Shown here: piece after piece, positions 33,688 to 42,324 of the stretch
Layout: each line of letters begins with the position of its first letter
Numbering within the stretch: the stretch's first letter is position 1
Origin: Muribaculaceae bacterium
GTDB taxonomy: Bacteria > Bacillota > Clostridia > Lachnospirales > Lachnospiraceae
DNA: 64,000 bases
Assembly (NCBI GenBank): GCA_023666425.1
Contig: JAMPCA010000004.1
Coordinates: 62,001 to 126,000, forward strand
Direction of reading: 5' to 3'
Made by a program: the position numbers and the translations under genes
Notes under the pieces: model-generated
The model's input: the letters and a program-made list of their open reading frames with translations, nothing else
Databases searched by the model: none
What the model was told of the DNA's origin: nothing

Positions 33688-35511
33688 GTGAACACGAATA
33701 ATCGTAGTAATTTCAGAGGATTTGGCATCTATATTGCGCTGATCCTTATTGTCATACTGATCTGGTACTGGCTCAGCGCAGGCGGCGTTGCAAGCAGCTA
33801 TTCCAGGGCGGAGTTTGTGGAGGATCTAAAGGCGGGGAATGTCACCTCTGTGACGGTAGTGCAGAACCGGGAGATTCCCACGGGAAGCATCCGGGTGACG
33901 CTCGAAAACGGGGCGCAGCAGTCGCTGTATACCTCGGACGTCAATGAATTGCAGAAGCTGATGGAGGAGAACGGCTACACGGACTACATTCTCGAGGATG
34001 TGCCGCGGGAGAGCTGGATTATGACGCTGCTCCCCTATCTTTTGATCTTCGGAGCCATCTTTATACTGTTTATCATACTGAACAACAATGCGGCGGCGAA
34101 CAACGGCGGCGGCAAGATGATGAATTTCGGCAAAAACCGGGCGAGGCTCGCGACCGAGGAGGACAACGATACGCGCTTCGGCAACGTGGCGGGGCTTAAG
34201 GAAGAGAAGGAAGAGCTGGAAGAGATTGTGGATTTTTTGAAGGAGCCGCGCAAGTACACGAAGCTCGGCGCAAGGATTCCCAAGGGCGTGCTTCTCGTGG
34301 GGCCTCCCGGAACCGGTAAGACGCTTCTGGCAAAGGCAGTCGCGGGCGAGGCGAGAGTTCCCTTTTTCAGTATCTCCGGATCGGATTTCGTAGAGATGTT
34401 TGTCGGCGTCGGCGCTTCCCGTGTCCGGGATCTGTTTGAGGATGCGAAGAAAAATGCGCCCTGCATTGTCTTTATCGACGAGATTGATGCGGTGGCGAGA
34501 CGCCGGGGAACCGGCATGGGCGGCGGCCACGACGAGCGGGAGCAGACGCTGAACCAGATGCTCGTCGAGATGGACGGCTTTGGCGTGAATGAGGGAATCA
34601 TCGTCATGGCGGCGACGAACCGGGTGGATATCTTAGACCCGGCCATTATGCGTCCGGGACGCTTCGACCGCAAGATCGTGGTGGGGCGTCCCGACGTGGC
34701 GGGCAGGGAGGAGATTCTGAACGTGCACGCGAAAAATAAGCCCATCGGCGAGGACGTGGATTTAAAGCAGGTGGCGCAGACCACCGCAGGTTTCACCGGG
34801 GCGGATCTGGAGAACCTTCTGAATGAGGCGGCGATACTGACCGCAAGGGAGGGCAGGGCGTACATCACGCAGCCGGACGTCCAGAAAGCGTTTATCAAGG
34901 TGGGCATCGGCGCGGAGAAGCGGAGCCGCATCATCTCCGAGAAGGAGAAGCGGGTCACGGCGTTCCACGAGGCGGGACATGCGATTTTGTTCCATGTGCT
35001 TCCCGACGTGGGGCCGGTGCACACGATTTCCATCATTCCCACGGGCACAGGGGCGGCAGGCTACACCATGCCCCTGCCGGAAAAGGATGAGATGTTCAAT
35101 TCCAAGGGACGGATGCTGCAGGAGATCATCGTGGATCTCGGCGGCCGTGTGGCGGAGGAGCTGGTCTTTGACGATATCACGACCGGGGCTTCGCAGGACA
35201 TCAAACAGGCGACGAGCCTTGCACGGGATATGGTGACGCGCTATGGTATGTCGGAGAATATTGGTCTGATCTGTTATAAAGACGACGATGACGAGGTGTT
35301 TATCGGAAGGGATCTTGCACATGCCAGAGGCTACAGTGAGGGCGTAGCCTCTGCGATAGATATGGAGGTAAAGAGCATCATCGACCACGCTTATGCGGAG
35401 GCAAAGCGCATCATCGGCGAGCACCGGGAGGTGCTGGACCGCTGCGCCGGGCTCCTTCTGGAGAAAGAGAAGATCACCAGAGAAGAGTTCGAGGCGCTCT
35501 TTACCGCTTAA
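33688..35511 (+). CDS. ftsH: ATP-dependent zinc metalloprotease FtsH
   Basis: The 607-aa membrane protease has two helices (about 11-29 and 112-131) around an extracytoplasmic segment. An AAA ATPase domain follows with Walker A GPPGTGKT (about 210), Walker [12 protein letters not shown] and the second region of homology. The M41 peptidase domain carries the zinc motif HEAGH at 427-431. It degrades misfolded membrane proteins and regulators and affects sporulation. The start is GTG at 33688 with AAGGAGAG upstream. Its end overlaps the convergent LacI gene by 11 bases with no terminator between them. Confidence 0.95.
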   Translation: MNTNNRSNFRGFGIYIALILIVILIWYWLSAGGVASSYSRAEFVEDLKAGNVTSVTVVQNREIPTGSIRVTLENGAQQSLYTSDVNELQKLMEENGYTDYILEDVPRESWIMTLLPYLLIFGAIFILFIILNNNAAANNGGGKMMNFGKNRARLATEEDNDTRFGNVAGLKEEKEELEEIVDFLKEPRKYTKLGARIPKGVLLVGPPGTGKTLLAKAVAGEARVPFFSISGSDFVEMFVGVGASRVRDLFEDAKKNAPCIVFIDEIDAVARRRGTGMGGGHDEREQTLNQMLVEMDGFGVNEGIIVMAATNRVDILDPAIMRPGRFDRKIVVGRPDVAGREEILNVHAKNKPIGEDVDLKQVAQTTAGFTGADLENLLNEAAILTAREGRAYITQPDVQKAFIKVGIGAEKRSRIISEKEKRVTAFHEAGHAILFHVLPDVGPVHTISIIPTGTGAAGYTMPLPEKDEMFNSKGRMLQEIIVDLGGRVAEELVFDDITTGASQDIKQATSLARDMVTRYGMSENIGLICYKDDDDEVFIGRDLAHARGYSEGVASAIDMEVKSIIDHAYAEAKRIIGEHREVLDRCAGLLLEKEKITREEFEALFTA

Positions 35512-36496
35512 CCCTTGCGGTGGATTCCCGTTCGATCAGCCGCGGGCGCAGGAGCGTCCGGCTGATGGAGATATGGTGTATCAGGGAATTTAAAATCACA
35601 TAGGCGCATTTTCCAAGCTCATTGCGCTCCTGGCGGATCGTGGTCAGGGGCGGATTGAAGGCGGCGGCGATTGAGATATCGTCAAAGCCGACGACGCTGA
35701 TGTCCTCCGGGACATTCAGCCCGCGCCGTGTGCATTCTTCGATCACACCCTGCGCGATCAGGTCGTTGCCGCAGACGATGGCTGTGGCTCCTGCCTCCAG
35801 AAAGCCGGGGACATGGTACTTCGCACTGTCGGCGACATAATAGCCCCTTGCCATGAGCTTGTCCTCGAGGGGGAGTCCGAGCGCCCAGAGCGCATTCTCA
35901 AAGGCGGCCTGCCTCTGGTCGGAGACCATGGAGTACAGGGAGCCGTTGAGAAAGGCGATTTTCCGGTGCCCTAAGGTGTGCAGATGGTTCACCGCCATGG
36001 AGATGCCCTCGTGGCTGTCGGTGCCCAGATAGCAGACCCTGGGATTGCTGGCAATGTAATTGTCGAAAAGCACGGTGGGCATCGTCGTATTCTCCAGCTG
36101 CTTCATCCACTCGTCATGGAGGGCAAGCCCCACGAGAAACGCTCCGCAGTAGCCGTGTTTGAGCAGATATGTATCGTATTTTTCTTCCTCCTGGAATTCG
36201 GGCGTGATGGACATCACGTCTACATCCCACTTGTGGCGGAATGCATTCTGCTTGAAGCCCAGCACGATGTCGTAGCCGAATTCGTCGATGGATTCATAGC
36301 GCATGTTCTCTACAAAAATGCAGAGCTTGCGGTTCTCCTCTTTTCTGGAACGCTTCGTGGAATACCCCATTTCCACGGCTGTATCCAGCACGGCAAGACG
36401 AAGCTCCTCACTGATATCGCTGGCTCCGTTGAGCCCCTTGGATACCGTGCTGACAGATACCCCCAGCCGGTTCGCAATGTCTTTGATTGTAGCCAT
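35501..36496 (-). CDS. LacI-family repressor of the maltodextrin operon
   Basis: The 331-aa regulator has an N-terminal helix-turn-helix ([20 protein letters not shown]) and a periplasmic-binding-protein-like sugar-sensing domain. It is transcribed away from the maltodextrin ABC operon and most likely represses it, with maltose or a derivative as inducer; this role is inferred from position. The ATG at 36496 has AGGAG upstream; the frame runs open to 36697 through A/T-rich non-coding sequence. The gene ends 11 bases inside ftsH on the other strand. Confidence 0.9.
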   Translation of the reverse strand: MATIKDIANRLGVSVSTVSKGLNGASDISEELRLAVLDTAVEMGYSTKRSRKEENRKLCIFVENMRYESIDEFGYDIVLGFKQNAFRHKWDVDVMSITPEFQEEEKYDTYLLKHGYCGAFLVGLALHDEWMKQLENTTMPTVLFDNYIASNPRVCYLGTDSHEGISMAVNHLHTLGHRKIAFLNGSLYSMVSDQRQAAFENALWALGLPLEDKLMARGYYVADSAKYHVPGFLEAGATAIVCGNDLIAQGVIEECTRRGLNVPEDISVVGFDDISIAAAFNPPLTTIRQERNELGKCAYVILNSLIHHISISRTLLRPRLIERESTARVKR

Positions 36497-36582
36497 AATA
36501 CTTCTCCTAAGTTTTTTCTTATTATTATAATCCACTCGGGGGTGAGATGCAATTCTTTCCCGATTTTTTTCGAAAAACATAA

Positions 36583-36636
36583 GCAGAATTCTTGTAAATA
36601 TATACAAACTATCATAGTAAAATCCGTAAAAAGTGG
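36583..36636. repeat. Bipartite intergenic repeat, copy 2
   Basis: GCAGAATTCTTGTAAAT (36583-36599) and GTAAAAAGTGG (36626-36636) repeat the two elements at 12047-12076 in the same order, but 26 bases apart instead of two. It sits in the 406-base gap between the LacI and maltodextrin genes, in the presumed LacI-gene promoter region. The rest of the gap holds the operator-promoter at 36742 and an A/T-rich leader with a small hairpin at 36842 (ATGC GAAA GCAT). Confidence 0.55.
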
Positions 36637-36741
36637 AAAAAAGCAGGTTTGGGAGGGCGAAAACATTGACAAACCCTGACACAAATCTTAAAATCATCTT
36701 GTTGATGAAAAAATTGAAAAAAAGTTAAAAAGAACAACCGA

Positions 36742-36776
36742 TTGCGCTTGCAAAATGCCGAAAAGTGTTGTATAAT
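36742..36776 (+). promoter_or_regulatory. Promoter and LacI/CcpA-type operator of the maltodextrin operon
   Basis: TTGCAA (36748-36753), 17 bases and TATAAT (36771-36776) form the promoter. TTGCGCTTGCAA (36742-36753) overlaps the -35 and has the TTGC/GCAA symmetry and AAGCGC centre of LacI-family operators. On the other strand TGCAAGCGC also resembles a catabolite-responsive element. Repression by the divergent LacI protein, CcpA or both is plausible. Confidence 0.65.
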
Positions 36777-36902
36777 ACAAATACGTTTTGGGGATTATGC
36801 CAAGTTTACCCCTTGTGTTATGGTCAAAATTACGATATAAGATGCGAAAGCATTTTATATAAATACTTTTTGTAAATCATTTTAAAAAAGGAGAGGAAAG
36901 AG

Positions 36903-38231
36903 ATGAAAAAGAAAGTATTATCAGCGTTACTCGTTGCGGCGATGACTGCTACCATGTTTGCAGGCTGCGGCAGCGGAGATGACAGTGCATCGACAGGCGG
37001 CGACGATGCAGCGAACACACAGGCTCCGGCAGACGACGGGGGGGCAGAAGATGATGGCTCTTCCACACCGGAGGTCGTTGACTACGGCTCAGGCAACATC
37101 ACGATCTGGGTTGCAGAGGAGGTTTCCGATTTCACCCAGCAGAAGGCTGAGGAGTTCCTTAAGTCTGACGAGGCATATTCCGGATACACCGTATCTGTTG
37201 AGCCGGTAGGCGAGGGCGATGCTGCCGGAAACATGATCACAGACGTTGAGGGCGGCGCAGATATCTATGGTTTCGCACAGGATCAGCTGACCCGTCTGGT
37301 TTCTGCAGGCGCACTTCAGCCGGTAGTTGGCGAGTACCAGTCATGGATCGCAGAGAACAATGACGAGGGTTCCGTGAGCGCTACACAGGTTGGCGACATG
37401 ACCTACGCATTCCCGATGACCAGCGACAATGGATATTTCCTGTATTATGACAAGAGCGTTATCACAGATCCTACATCTCTCGAGCAGATCGTAGCAGACT
37501 GTGAGGCAGCTGGCAAGAACTTCTACTTCGAGATCAATTCCGGATGGTATCAGCCGGCATTCTTCTTCGGTACAGGCTGCACGCTTACCTATGACACTGA
37601 CGCAGACGGCAATTTCACTGCCTGCAACATTGATTACAACTCTGACAAGGGTCTTGTAGCTCTTAAGGAGATTATCGAGCTCGCTTCTTCCAAGAGCTTC
37701 CAGAACGGATCTTCCATCGACAAGGCTACCAATATGGCAGCAATCGTTGACGGTACATGGGATTCCGGCGCAGCTAAGTCTGCATTTGGCGACAACTATG
37801 CATGTGCAAAGCTTCCGGGCTTCACCGGCTCTGACGGCAGCAGCTATCAGCTTGGCGGCTTCGGCGGATTCAAGCTCATCGGTATCAAGCCGCAGACAGA
37901 GGAAGGCAAGCTTGCACTCTGCTACAAGCTGGCACAGTATCTGACCAGCGAAGAGGTACAGACCGCCCGTTACGAGTCAGTAGGCTGGGGTCCGTCCAAC
38001 AAGGCGGCTCAGAGCAGCGACGCTGTACAGTCTGACGAGGCACTTTCTGCACTGGCTGAGCAGCTTGCAATCTCTATCCCGCAGGGACAGTACCCGGGAG
38101 ATTACTGGACACTGGCTACCTCACTTGGTGATACCATTATCTCCGGTGATCTGAGCACCTCTACCAGCGACGATGACCTTATGAAGACTCTGGAAGATTT
38201 CCAGAACACCTGCATAGGTTATGCGCAGTAA
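36903..38231 (+). CDS. Maltose/maltodextrin-type ABC transporter binding lipoprotein
   Basis: The 442-aa lipoprotein has a signal peptide ending in the lipobox FAGC (Cys at 21), an acidic Asp/Ala-rich linker and a solute-binding family 1 fold typical of MalE-like proteins (NITIWVAEEVSDFTQQKAEE start; GAGGY-like hinge region near 300). It binds sugar outside the membrane and delivers it to the two permeases encoded next. The A/T-rich leader ends with AAAGGAGAGG. A stem-loop after the gene probably raises its level relative to the permeases. The codons are the most regular in the region, as for an abundant protein. Confidence 0.87.
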   Translation: MKKKVLSALLVAAMTATMFAGCGSGDDSASTGGDDAANTQAPADDGGAEDDGSSTPEVVDYGSGNITIWVAEEVSDFTQQKAEEFLKSDEAYSGYTVSVEPVGEGDAAGNMITDVEGGADIYGFAQDQLTRLVSAGALQPVVGEYQSWIAENNDEGSVSATQVGDMTYAFPMTSDNGYFLYYDKSVITDPTSLEQIVADCEAAGKNFYFEINSGWYQPAFFFGTGCTLTYDTDADGNFTACNIDYNSDKGLVALKEIIELASSKSFQNGSSIDKATNMAAIVDGTWDSGAAKSAFGDNYACAKLPGFTGSDGSSYQLGGFGGFKLIGIKPQTEEGKLALCYKLAQYLTSEEVQTARYESVGWGPSNKAAQSSDAVQSDEALSALAEQLAISIPQGQYPGDYWTLATSLGDTIISGDLSTSTSDDDLMKTLEDFQNTCIGYAQ

Positions 38232-38257
38232 TTTCTGAGCGACAATTTTACAGTCAG

Positions 38258-38283
38258 GATAAGGGGAGACATCTCCCCTTATC
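38258..38283 (+). terminator. Intergenic stem-loop after the binding-protein gene
   Basis: GATAAGGGGAG and CTCCCCTTATC form a perfect 11-bp stem with a four-base loop but only a poor T-tract, so it is probably an mRNA-stabilising or partial terminator element between the binding protein and permease genes. Confidence 0.7.
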
Positions 38284-38318
38284 TATTCTGTTAAAAGCTT
38301 TGCATATCGGAGGGGACT

Positions 38319-39716
38319 ATGAAAGAAAATAAAAAAGGGGCTGGCAACCCGGTTGCTCGCTTTTTTAAATGGATTGGGAGAGACATCGCTGACATTGGCG
38401 TGACCTTTAAGGAGGGAGACTGGAAGACAAGAGTATCCTTCCTCATCATGGGATTTGGTCCCCTGATGAGAAAATTATATGCCAGGGGAGTTGCATTTCT
38501 TGTCCTGGAGGCTTTATTTATCTATTATATGATCGCATTTGGCGCAGGCTATCTGTCGAAATTCGGCACGCTGGGTACAGTGGCGACCGGATGGAATGAC
38601 GCCGGCATCCGTGTATACGGTGACAACAGCTTTCTGATTCTGCTGTACGGCCTGCTCACCATTATTTTCATTCTTGCTTTTATTCTCCTGTGGCGCATGA
38701 ACGTGCGGGAGAACCGGAAGGAAGAGCTGCGGCTTAAGGAGGGGCATGCGCTCCCGACCAACCGCCAGGATCTTCATTCACTTCTGGATTCCAATTTTGA
38801 CAAGACGCTTTTGGCATTACCCTGTATAGGTATTTTTATCTTCATCGTACTGCCGATCATCTTTATGATCTGCGTCGCGTTTACAAATTACGACTATAAT
38901 CATCAGGCGCCGGCAAAGCTCTTTACATGGGTTGGTTTTGAGAACTTTAAGAACCTGCTTTCCTTCGGAAGCGCAGGCTTCGGCGGAACCTTCTTCAGAG
39001 TGCTGGGCTGGACCTTGATTTGGGCATTCTTTGCAACGTTCCTGAACTACTTTGTAGGTATGGCGGTTGCAATCCTGATTAACAAGAAGGGTGTTAAGTT
39101 TAAGAAACTCTGGAGAACGATCCTCGTTATGACGATCGCTGTACCGCAGTTCGTTTCCCTGCTGTATGTGTCCAAGATGTTCGCGAACGATGGTCTGCTT
39201 AACTCATACTTTATGAAGTGGGGCTGGATCGATTCGCCGATTCCGTTCTGGACGAATCCGATGCTCGCGAGAGTTACGATTATTCTGATCAACCTCTGGG
39301 TAGGTATCCCCTACGTTATGCTGATCACCACCGGTATTCTTATGAATATTCCGGAGGATCTCTACGAGAGCGCGAGAATTGACGGGGCGAACGCATGGCA
39401 GATGTTCCGCAAGATTACGCTGCCTTACATGCTGTTTGTCACCGGACCGTATCTGCTGACCAGCTATACGGGCAACCTGAACAACTTCAATATTATCTAC
39501 CTGCTGTCGGGAGGCGGCCCGCAGAATATGAAGCTGACTGGCGGCGCGGGAGGTACCGACCTTCTGGTAACATGGTTGTATAAGATGACGGTCAACGACA
39601 CGAACTACAGTATGGCTGCTGTTATCGGTATCATGGTATTCGTAGTGACGGCAGTAGTTTCGCTGATTGTATATGGTATCTTACCATCAGTTAAAGACGA
39701 GGAGGGATTCCAGTAA
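38319..39716 (+). CDS. Maltodextrin ABC transporter permease, MalF type
   Basis: The 465-aa membrane protein has an N-terminal hydrophobic region, a soluble loop and a C-terminal permease core with the ABC EAA motif (ESARIDGANAWQMF), matching MalF-type subunits. The pre-core region, about 170 aa with two or three helices, is typical for this family. It starts with GGAGGGG upstream and overlaps the next gene at TAATG. It forms a heterodimer with the MalG-type protein. Confidence 0.88.
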   Translation: MKENKKGAGNPVARFFKWIGRDIADIGVTFKEGDWKTRVSFLIMGFGPLMRKLYARGVAFLVLEALFIYYMIAFGAGYLSKFGTLGTVATGWNDAGIRVYGDNSFLILLYGLLTIIFILAFILLWRMNVRENRKEELRLKEGHALPTNRQDLHSLLDSNFDKTLLALPCIGIFIFIVLPIIFMICVAFTNYDYNHQAPAKLFTWVGFENFKNLLSFGSAGFGGTFFRVLGWTLIWAFFATFLNYFVGMAVAILINKKGVKFKKLWRTILVMTIAVPQFVSLLYVSKMFANDGLLNSYFMKWGWIDSPIPFWTNPMLARVTIILINLWVGIPYVMLITTGILMNIPEDLYESARIDGANAWQMFRKITLPYMLFVTGPYLLTSYTGNLNNFNIIYLLSGGGPQNMKLTGGAGGTDLLVTWLYKMTVNDTNYSMAAVIGIMVFVVTAVVSLIVYGILPSVKDEEGFQ

Positions 39717-40588
39717 TGGCAGAGGAAAAGAAATTACACTATCAGCATAGGACTGCCAGCAATGTGGCGGCGTATATTGTGCTAATTCTAATCAGTATTA
39801 TTTGGCTGCTCCCGTTCGTGTTTGTGGTTCTGCAGAGCTTCCGCTCTTTCGAGCTGGAGGCAGGCGGAATGGTGGAGTACCTTGTACCGAAGACGTTTTC
39901 GCTGGACTCTTACAAATGGCTGTTCAGCGGCGACAGCCAGTTTTTCCGCTGGTATGGCAACACGCTGATCATCGCGTTCTTTGTTGCCATTGGCAATACG
40001 ATCATGGTGCTTATGACCAGCTACGCATTGTCGAGAATGCGTTTTAAGGGACGTGAGCTTCTGATGAGAGTCTGGCTGATTCTCGGAATGTTCCCGGGAT
40101 TCCTTACCATGATCTGTCTGTACTTCCTGCTCAAGAATTTTGGTCTGACGCAGGAGGGTGCAATTCCCGGTTTGATTTTGATCGGTGTTGCAAGCTCTGG
40201 TATGGGCTACTATGTATGTAAAGGATTTTTCGACACGATTCCGAAGTCTCTGGACGAGGCGGCAAGAATCGATGGCGCTTCCCGTGCGAGAATCTTCCTC
40301 ACCATGACGATTCCGCTCTCAAAGCCGATTATCATTTATACCGCTTTGACGGCATTCATGGGACCGTGGTGTGACTATATTTTCGCATCCTATGTAGCGT
40401 TTGGCTACAGCGATAGCTACAACGTGGCGGTCGCTCTGTACCGTTGGGTAAATACCAACGATTATCAGGGATACTTCACCAGATTCTGTGCTGGTGGTAT
40501 TCTGGTTGCAGTTCCGGTTACGATTTTGTTCATGTGCTTGCAGAAGTACTATGTAGAGGGAGTAACTGGCGGCGCTGTAAAGGGCTAG
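39716..40588 (+). CDS. Maltodextrin ABC transporter permease, MalG type
   Basis: The 290-aa protein has six membrane helices and the EAA loop EAARIDGASRARIF that contacts the ATPase. It is the MalG-type partner of the preceding gene, with a one-base overlap. No ATPase gene follows; the system must use a shared ATPase such as an MsmX/MsiK homolog encoded elsewhere, as common in Firmicutes. A strong hairpin lies directly after the stop. Confidence 0.88.
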   Translation: MAEEKKLHYQHRTASNVAAYIVLILISIIWLLPFVFVVLQSFRSFELEAGGMVEYLVPKTFSLDSYKWLFSGDSQFFRWYGNTLIIAFFVAIGNTIMVLMTSYALSRMRFKGRELLMRVWLILGMFPGFLTMICLYFLLKNFGLTQEGAIPGLILIGVASSGMGYYVCKGFFDTIPKSLDEAARIDGASRARIFLTMTIPLSKPIIIYTALTAFMGPWCDYIFASYVAFGYSDSYNVAVALYRWVNTNDYQGYFTRFCAGGILVAVPVTILFMCLQKYYVEGVTGGAVKG

Positions 40589-40603
40589 AGACAGTTGATG
40601 TTG

Positions 40604-40635
40604 AATCGGCAGCCATGTTATGGCTGCCGATTTTT
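40604..40635 (+). terminator. Terminator between the permease and amylase genes
   Basis: A perfect 13-bp stem, AATCGGCAGCCAT with ATGGCTGCCGATT around GTT, followed by T residues. Lying inside an operon-like array, it should reduce expression of the downstream amylase and chemoreceptor genes unless they have a separate promoter. Confidence 0.88.
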
Positions 40636-40660
40636 GAAATTTCTTTGGGGAGAGAATGCT

Positions 40661-42280
40661 ATGAGAAAGCGTCTGGTTAGCGCACTGGTGGTGCTTGCTT
40701 TGCTTGCAGCCCTGTTTCCGGCCTGCGGGATGCCGCAGAAGGGGCAGGGGAGTGGCAGCGGTGCCTTTGTGGACTATGAATATGGGCAGGAGCTCAATAT
40801 TATTGATGACAATTATCGAAATTATTACGAGATTTTTGTGTACTCCTTTTATGACTCTGACGGCGACGGAATCGGAGATCTGCAGGGAGTGATTCAGAAG
40901 CTGGACTATATTGAGGAGATGGGCTTTAACGGAATCTGGCTGATGCCAGTTATGCCCTCTCCCACTTATCATAAATATGATGTGACGGACTATGAGAATA
41001 TTGACCCCGTATATGGGGATTTGGAAGATTTCAGGCAGCTGACAGAGGCGTGCCATGAGAGGGGGATCCGGCTGGTCATTGATCTGGTGATGAACCATTC
41101 TTCCTCGGAGCATCCATGGTTTACGCAGGCATGTGATTACCTGATTTCCCTGCCGGAAGGGCAGGAGCCGGATCTGTCTGTCTGCCCTTATGTGGACTAC
41201 TATCACTTTACCACGGAGCAGGTGAACAGCACCTATTACGGCGTGCCGGGAGTAAACTGGTGGTATGAGGGAGCCTTCTGGTCGGAGATGCCGGATCTGA
41301 ACCTTGAGAGTGCGGCGCTGCGCGCGGAGTTTGAGAAGATTGCGGATTTTTGGATGGAGCTGGGGGTAGACGGCTTCCGCATGGATGCCGCCCTGCACTT
41401 TGAAGAAAATGATACGACGGCAAACAATGAGATACTGCACTGGCTCTACAGCTATTGCCTGGAAAAGAACCCGGACTTTTATATGGTGTCCGAGGTATGG
41501 GCGAATGTTGCGACGATTGCGGACTATTACGGGAGCACTACGCCCAGCATGTTCAACTTCGACGCGGGAAGCGCGGAGGGCAAGCTGATTTCGGCTGCGA
41601 GAAATGGCAAAATGTCGAGTCTTGTGCAGGCGATGCTGGACTACCAGGAAGACTTTTTGGCCGAAAACCCGGAGTATATTGACGCGCCATTTCTCACGAA
41701 CCACGATATGGGCAGGGTGGCCAACAGCGTGGTCAGCGACCCGGATAAGCTCAAGATGGCGGCAGGGCTTTTGATGATGATGAACGGAAGTCCCTTTGTG
41801 TACTACGGCGAGGAGATTGGAATGAAGAGCTCCGGCACGGAGGACGAGAACAAGCGTCTTCCCATGTACTGGTCGGATACGGATACCACAGGTATTACGA
41901 AGGGGCCGGCAGGTTCGGTCGGCGAACCGCTGTCCTCATTGCCCTCATGGGAGGCGCAGAGGGAGGATACGGACTCGCTTTTGAACTACTACGAGAGGGC
42001 GCTGCGGCTTCGCAATGAGAACCCGGAAATTGCCAGAGGCAGGGTAGAGAAGGTGGAGAGTCTCTGCGAGGGGGCGCAGGCGGCGATTACGAAGAACTAC
42101 ATGGACAATACCGTAGGAATAGTGTATAATGTAAGTGGGGAAGAAATTACAATTTCATTAGAAGGGACTGTACTTTCAGACATGTCTATCCGTGGATATT
42201 TGACATTACATCAGGAAAAAGTGTCACTGGAGGGACAGAATCTTGTTCTTCCGCCAGGTTCCATCTGTATTTTAAAATAG
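40661..42280 (+). CDS. Membrane-anchored GH13 alpha-amylase-family enzyme
   Basis: The 539-aa lipoprotein has a signal peptide and a lipobox-like ending FPAC (Cys at about 20), so it is anchored outside the cell. The GH13 catalytic regions are all visible: DLVMNHSS, Asp242 nucleophile in GFRMDAA, Glu278 acid/base in SEVWA and Asp349 in TNHDMGR. It probably cuts starch or maltodextrins into oligosaccharides for the adjacent transporter. The frame extends upstream to 40595, across the terminator hairpin, so the ATG at 40661 (GGGGAGAG upstream) is the real start. Confidence 0.9.
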   Translation: MRKRLVSALVVLALLAALFPACGMPQKGQGSGSGAFVDYEYGQELNIIDDNYRNYYEIFVYSFYDSDGDGIGDLQGVIQKLDYIEEMGFNGIWLMPVMPSPTYHKYDVTDYENIDPVYGDLEDFRQLTEACHERGIRLVIDLVMNHSSSEHPWFTQACDYLISLPEGQEPDLSVCPYVDYYHFTTEQVNSTYYGVPGVNWWYEGAFWSEMPDLNLESAALRAEFEKIADFWMELGVDGFRMDAALHFEENDTTANNEILHWLYSYCLEKNPDFYMVSEVWANVATIADYYGSTTPSMFNFDAGSAEGKLISAARNGKMSSLVQAMLDYQEDFLAENPEYIDAPFLTNHDMGRVANSVVSDPDKLKMAAGLLMMMNGSPFVYYGEEIGMKSSGTEDENKRLPMYWSDTDTTGITKGPAGSVGEPLSSLPSWEAQREDTDSLLNYYERALRLRNENPEIARGRVEKVESLCEGAQAAITKNYMDNTVGIVYNVSGEEITISLEGTVLSDMSIRGYLTLHQEKVSLEGQNLVLPPGSICILK

Positions 42281-42324
42281 CAGGGTATGAATGCAGGCGA
42301 TGGGGAGAGCATAGGAGAACGGAT

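Noticed and set aside
34035-35048. 337-codon minus-strand frame opposite ftsH
   Set aside because: Antisense to the conserved AAA and zinc-protease region; Ser/Pro/Arg-rich and without start signals.
40319-41704. Long open frame (461 codons) on the minus strand opposite the MalG-type and amylase genes
   Set aside because: It is antisense to clear GH13 and permease coding sequence, has no ribosome binding site, and the protein is rich in His/Arg/Leu as expected for the complement of coding DNA.
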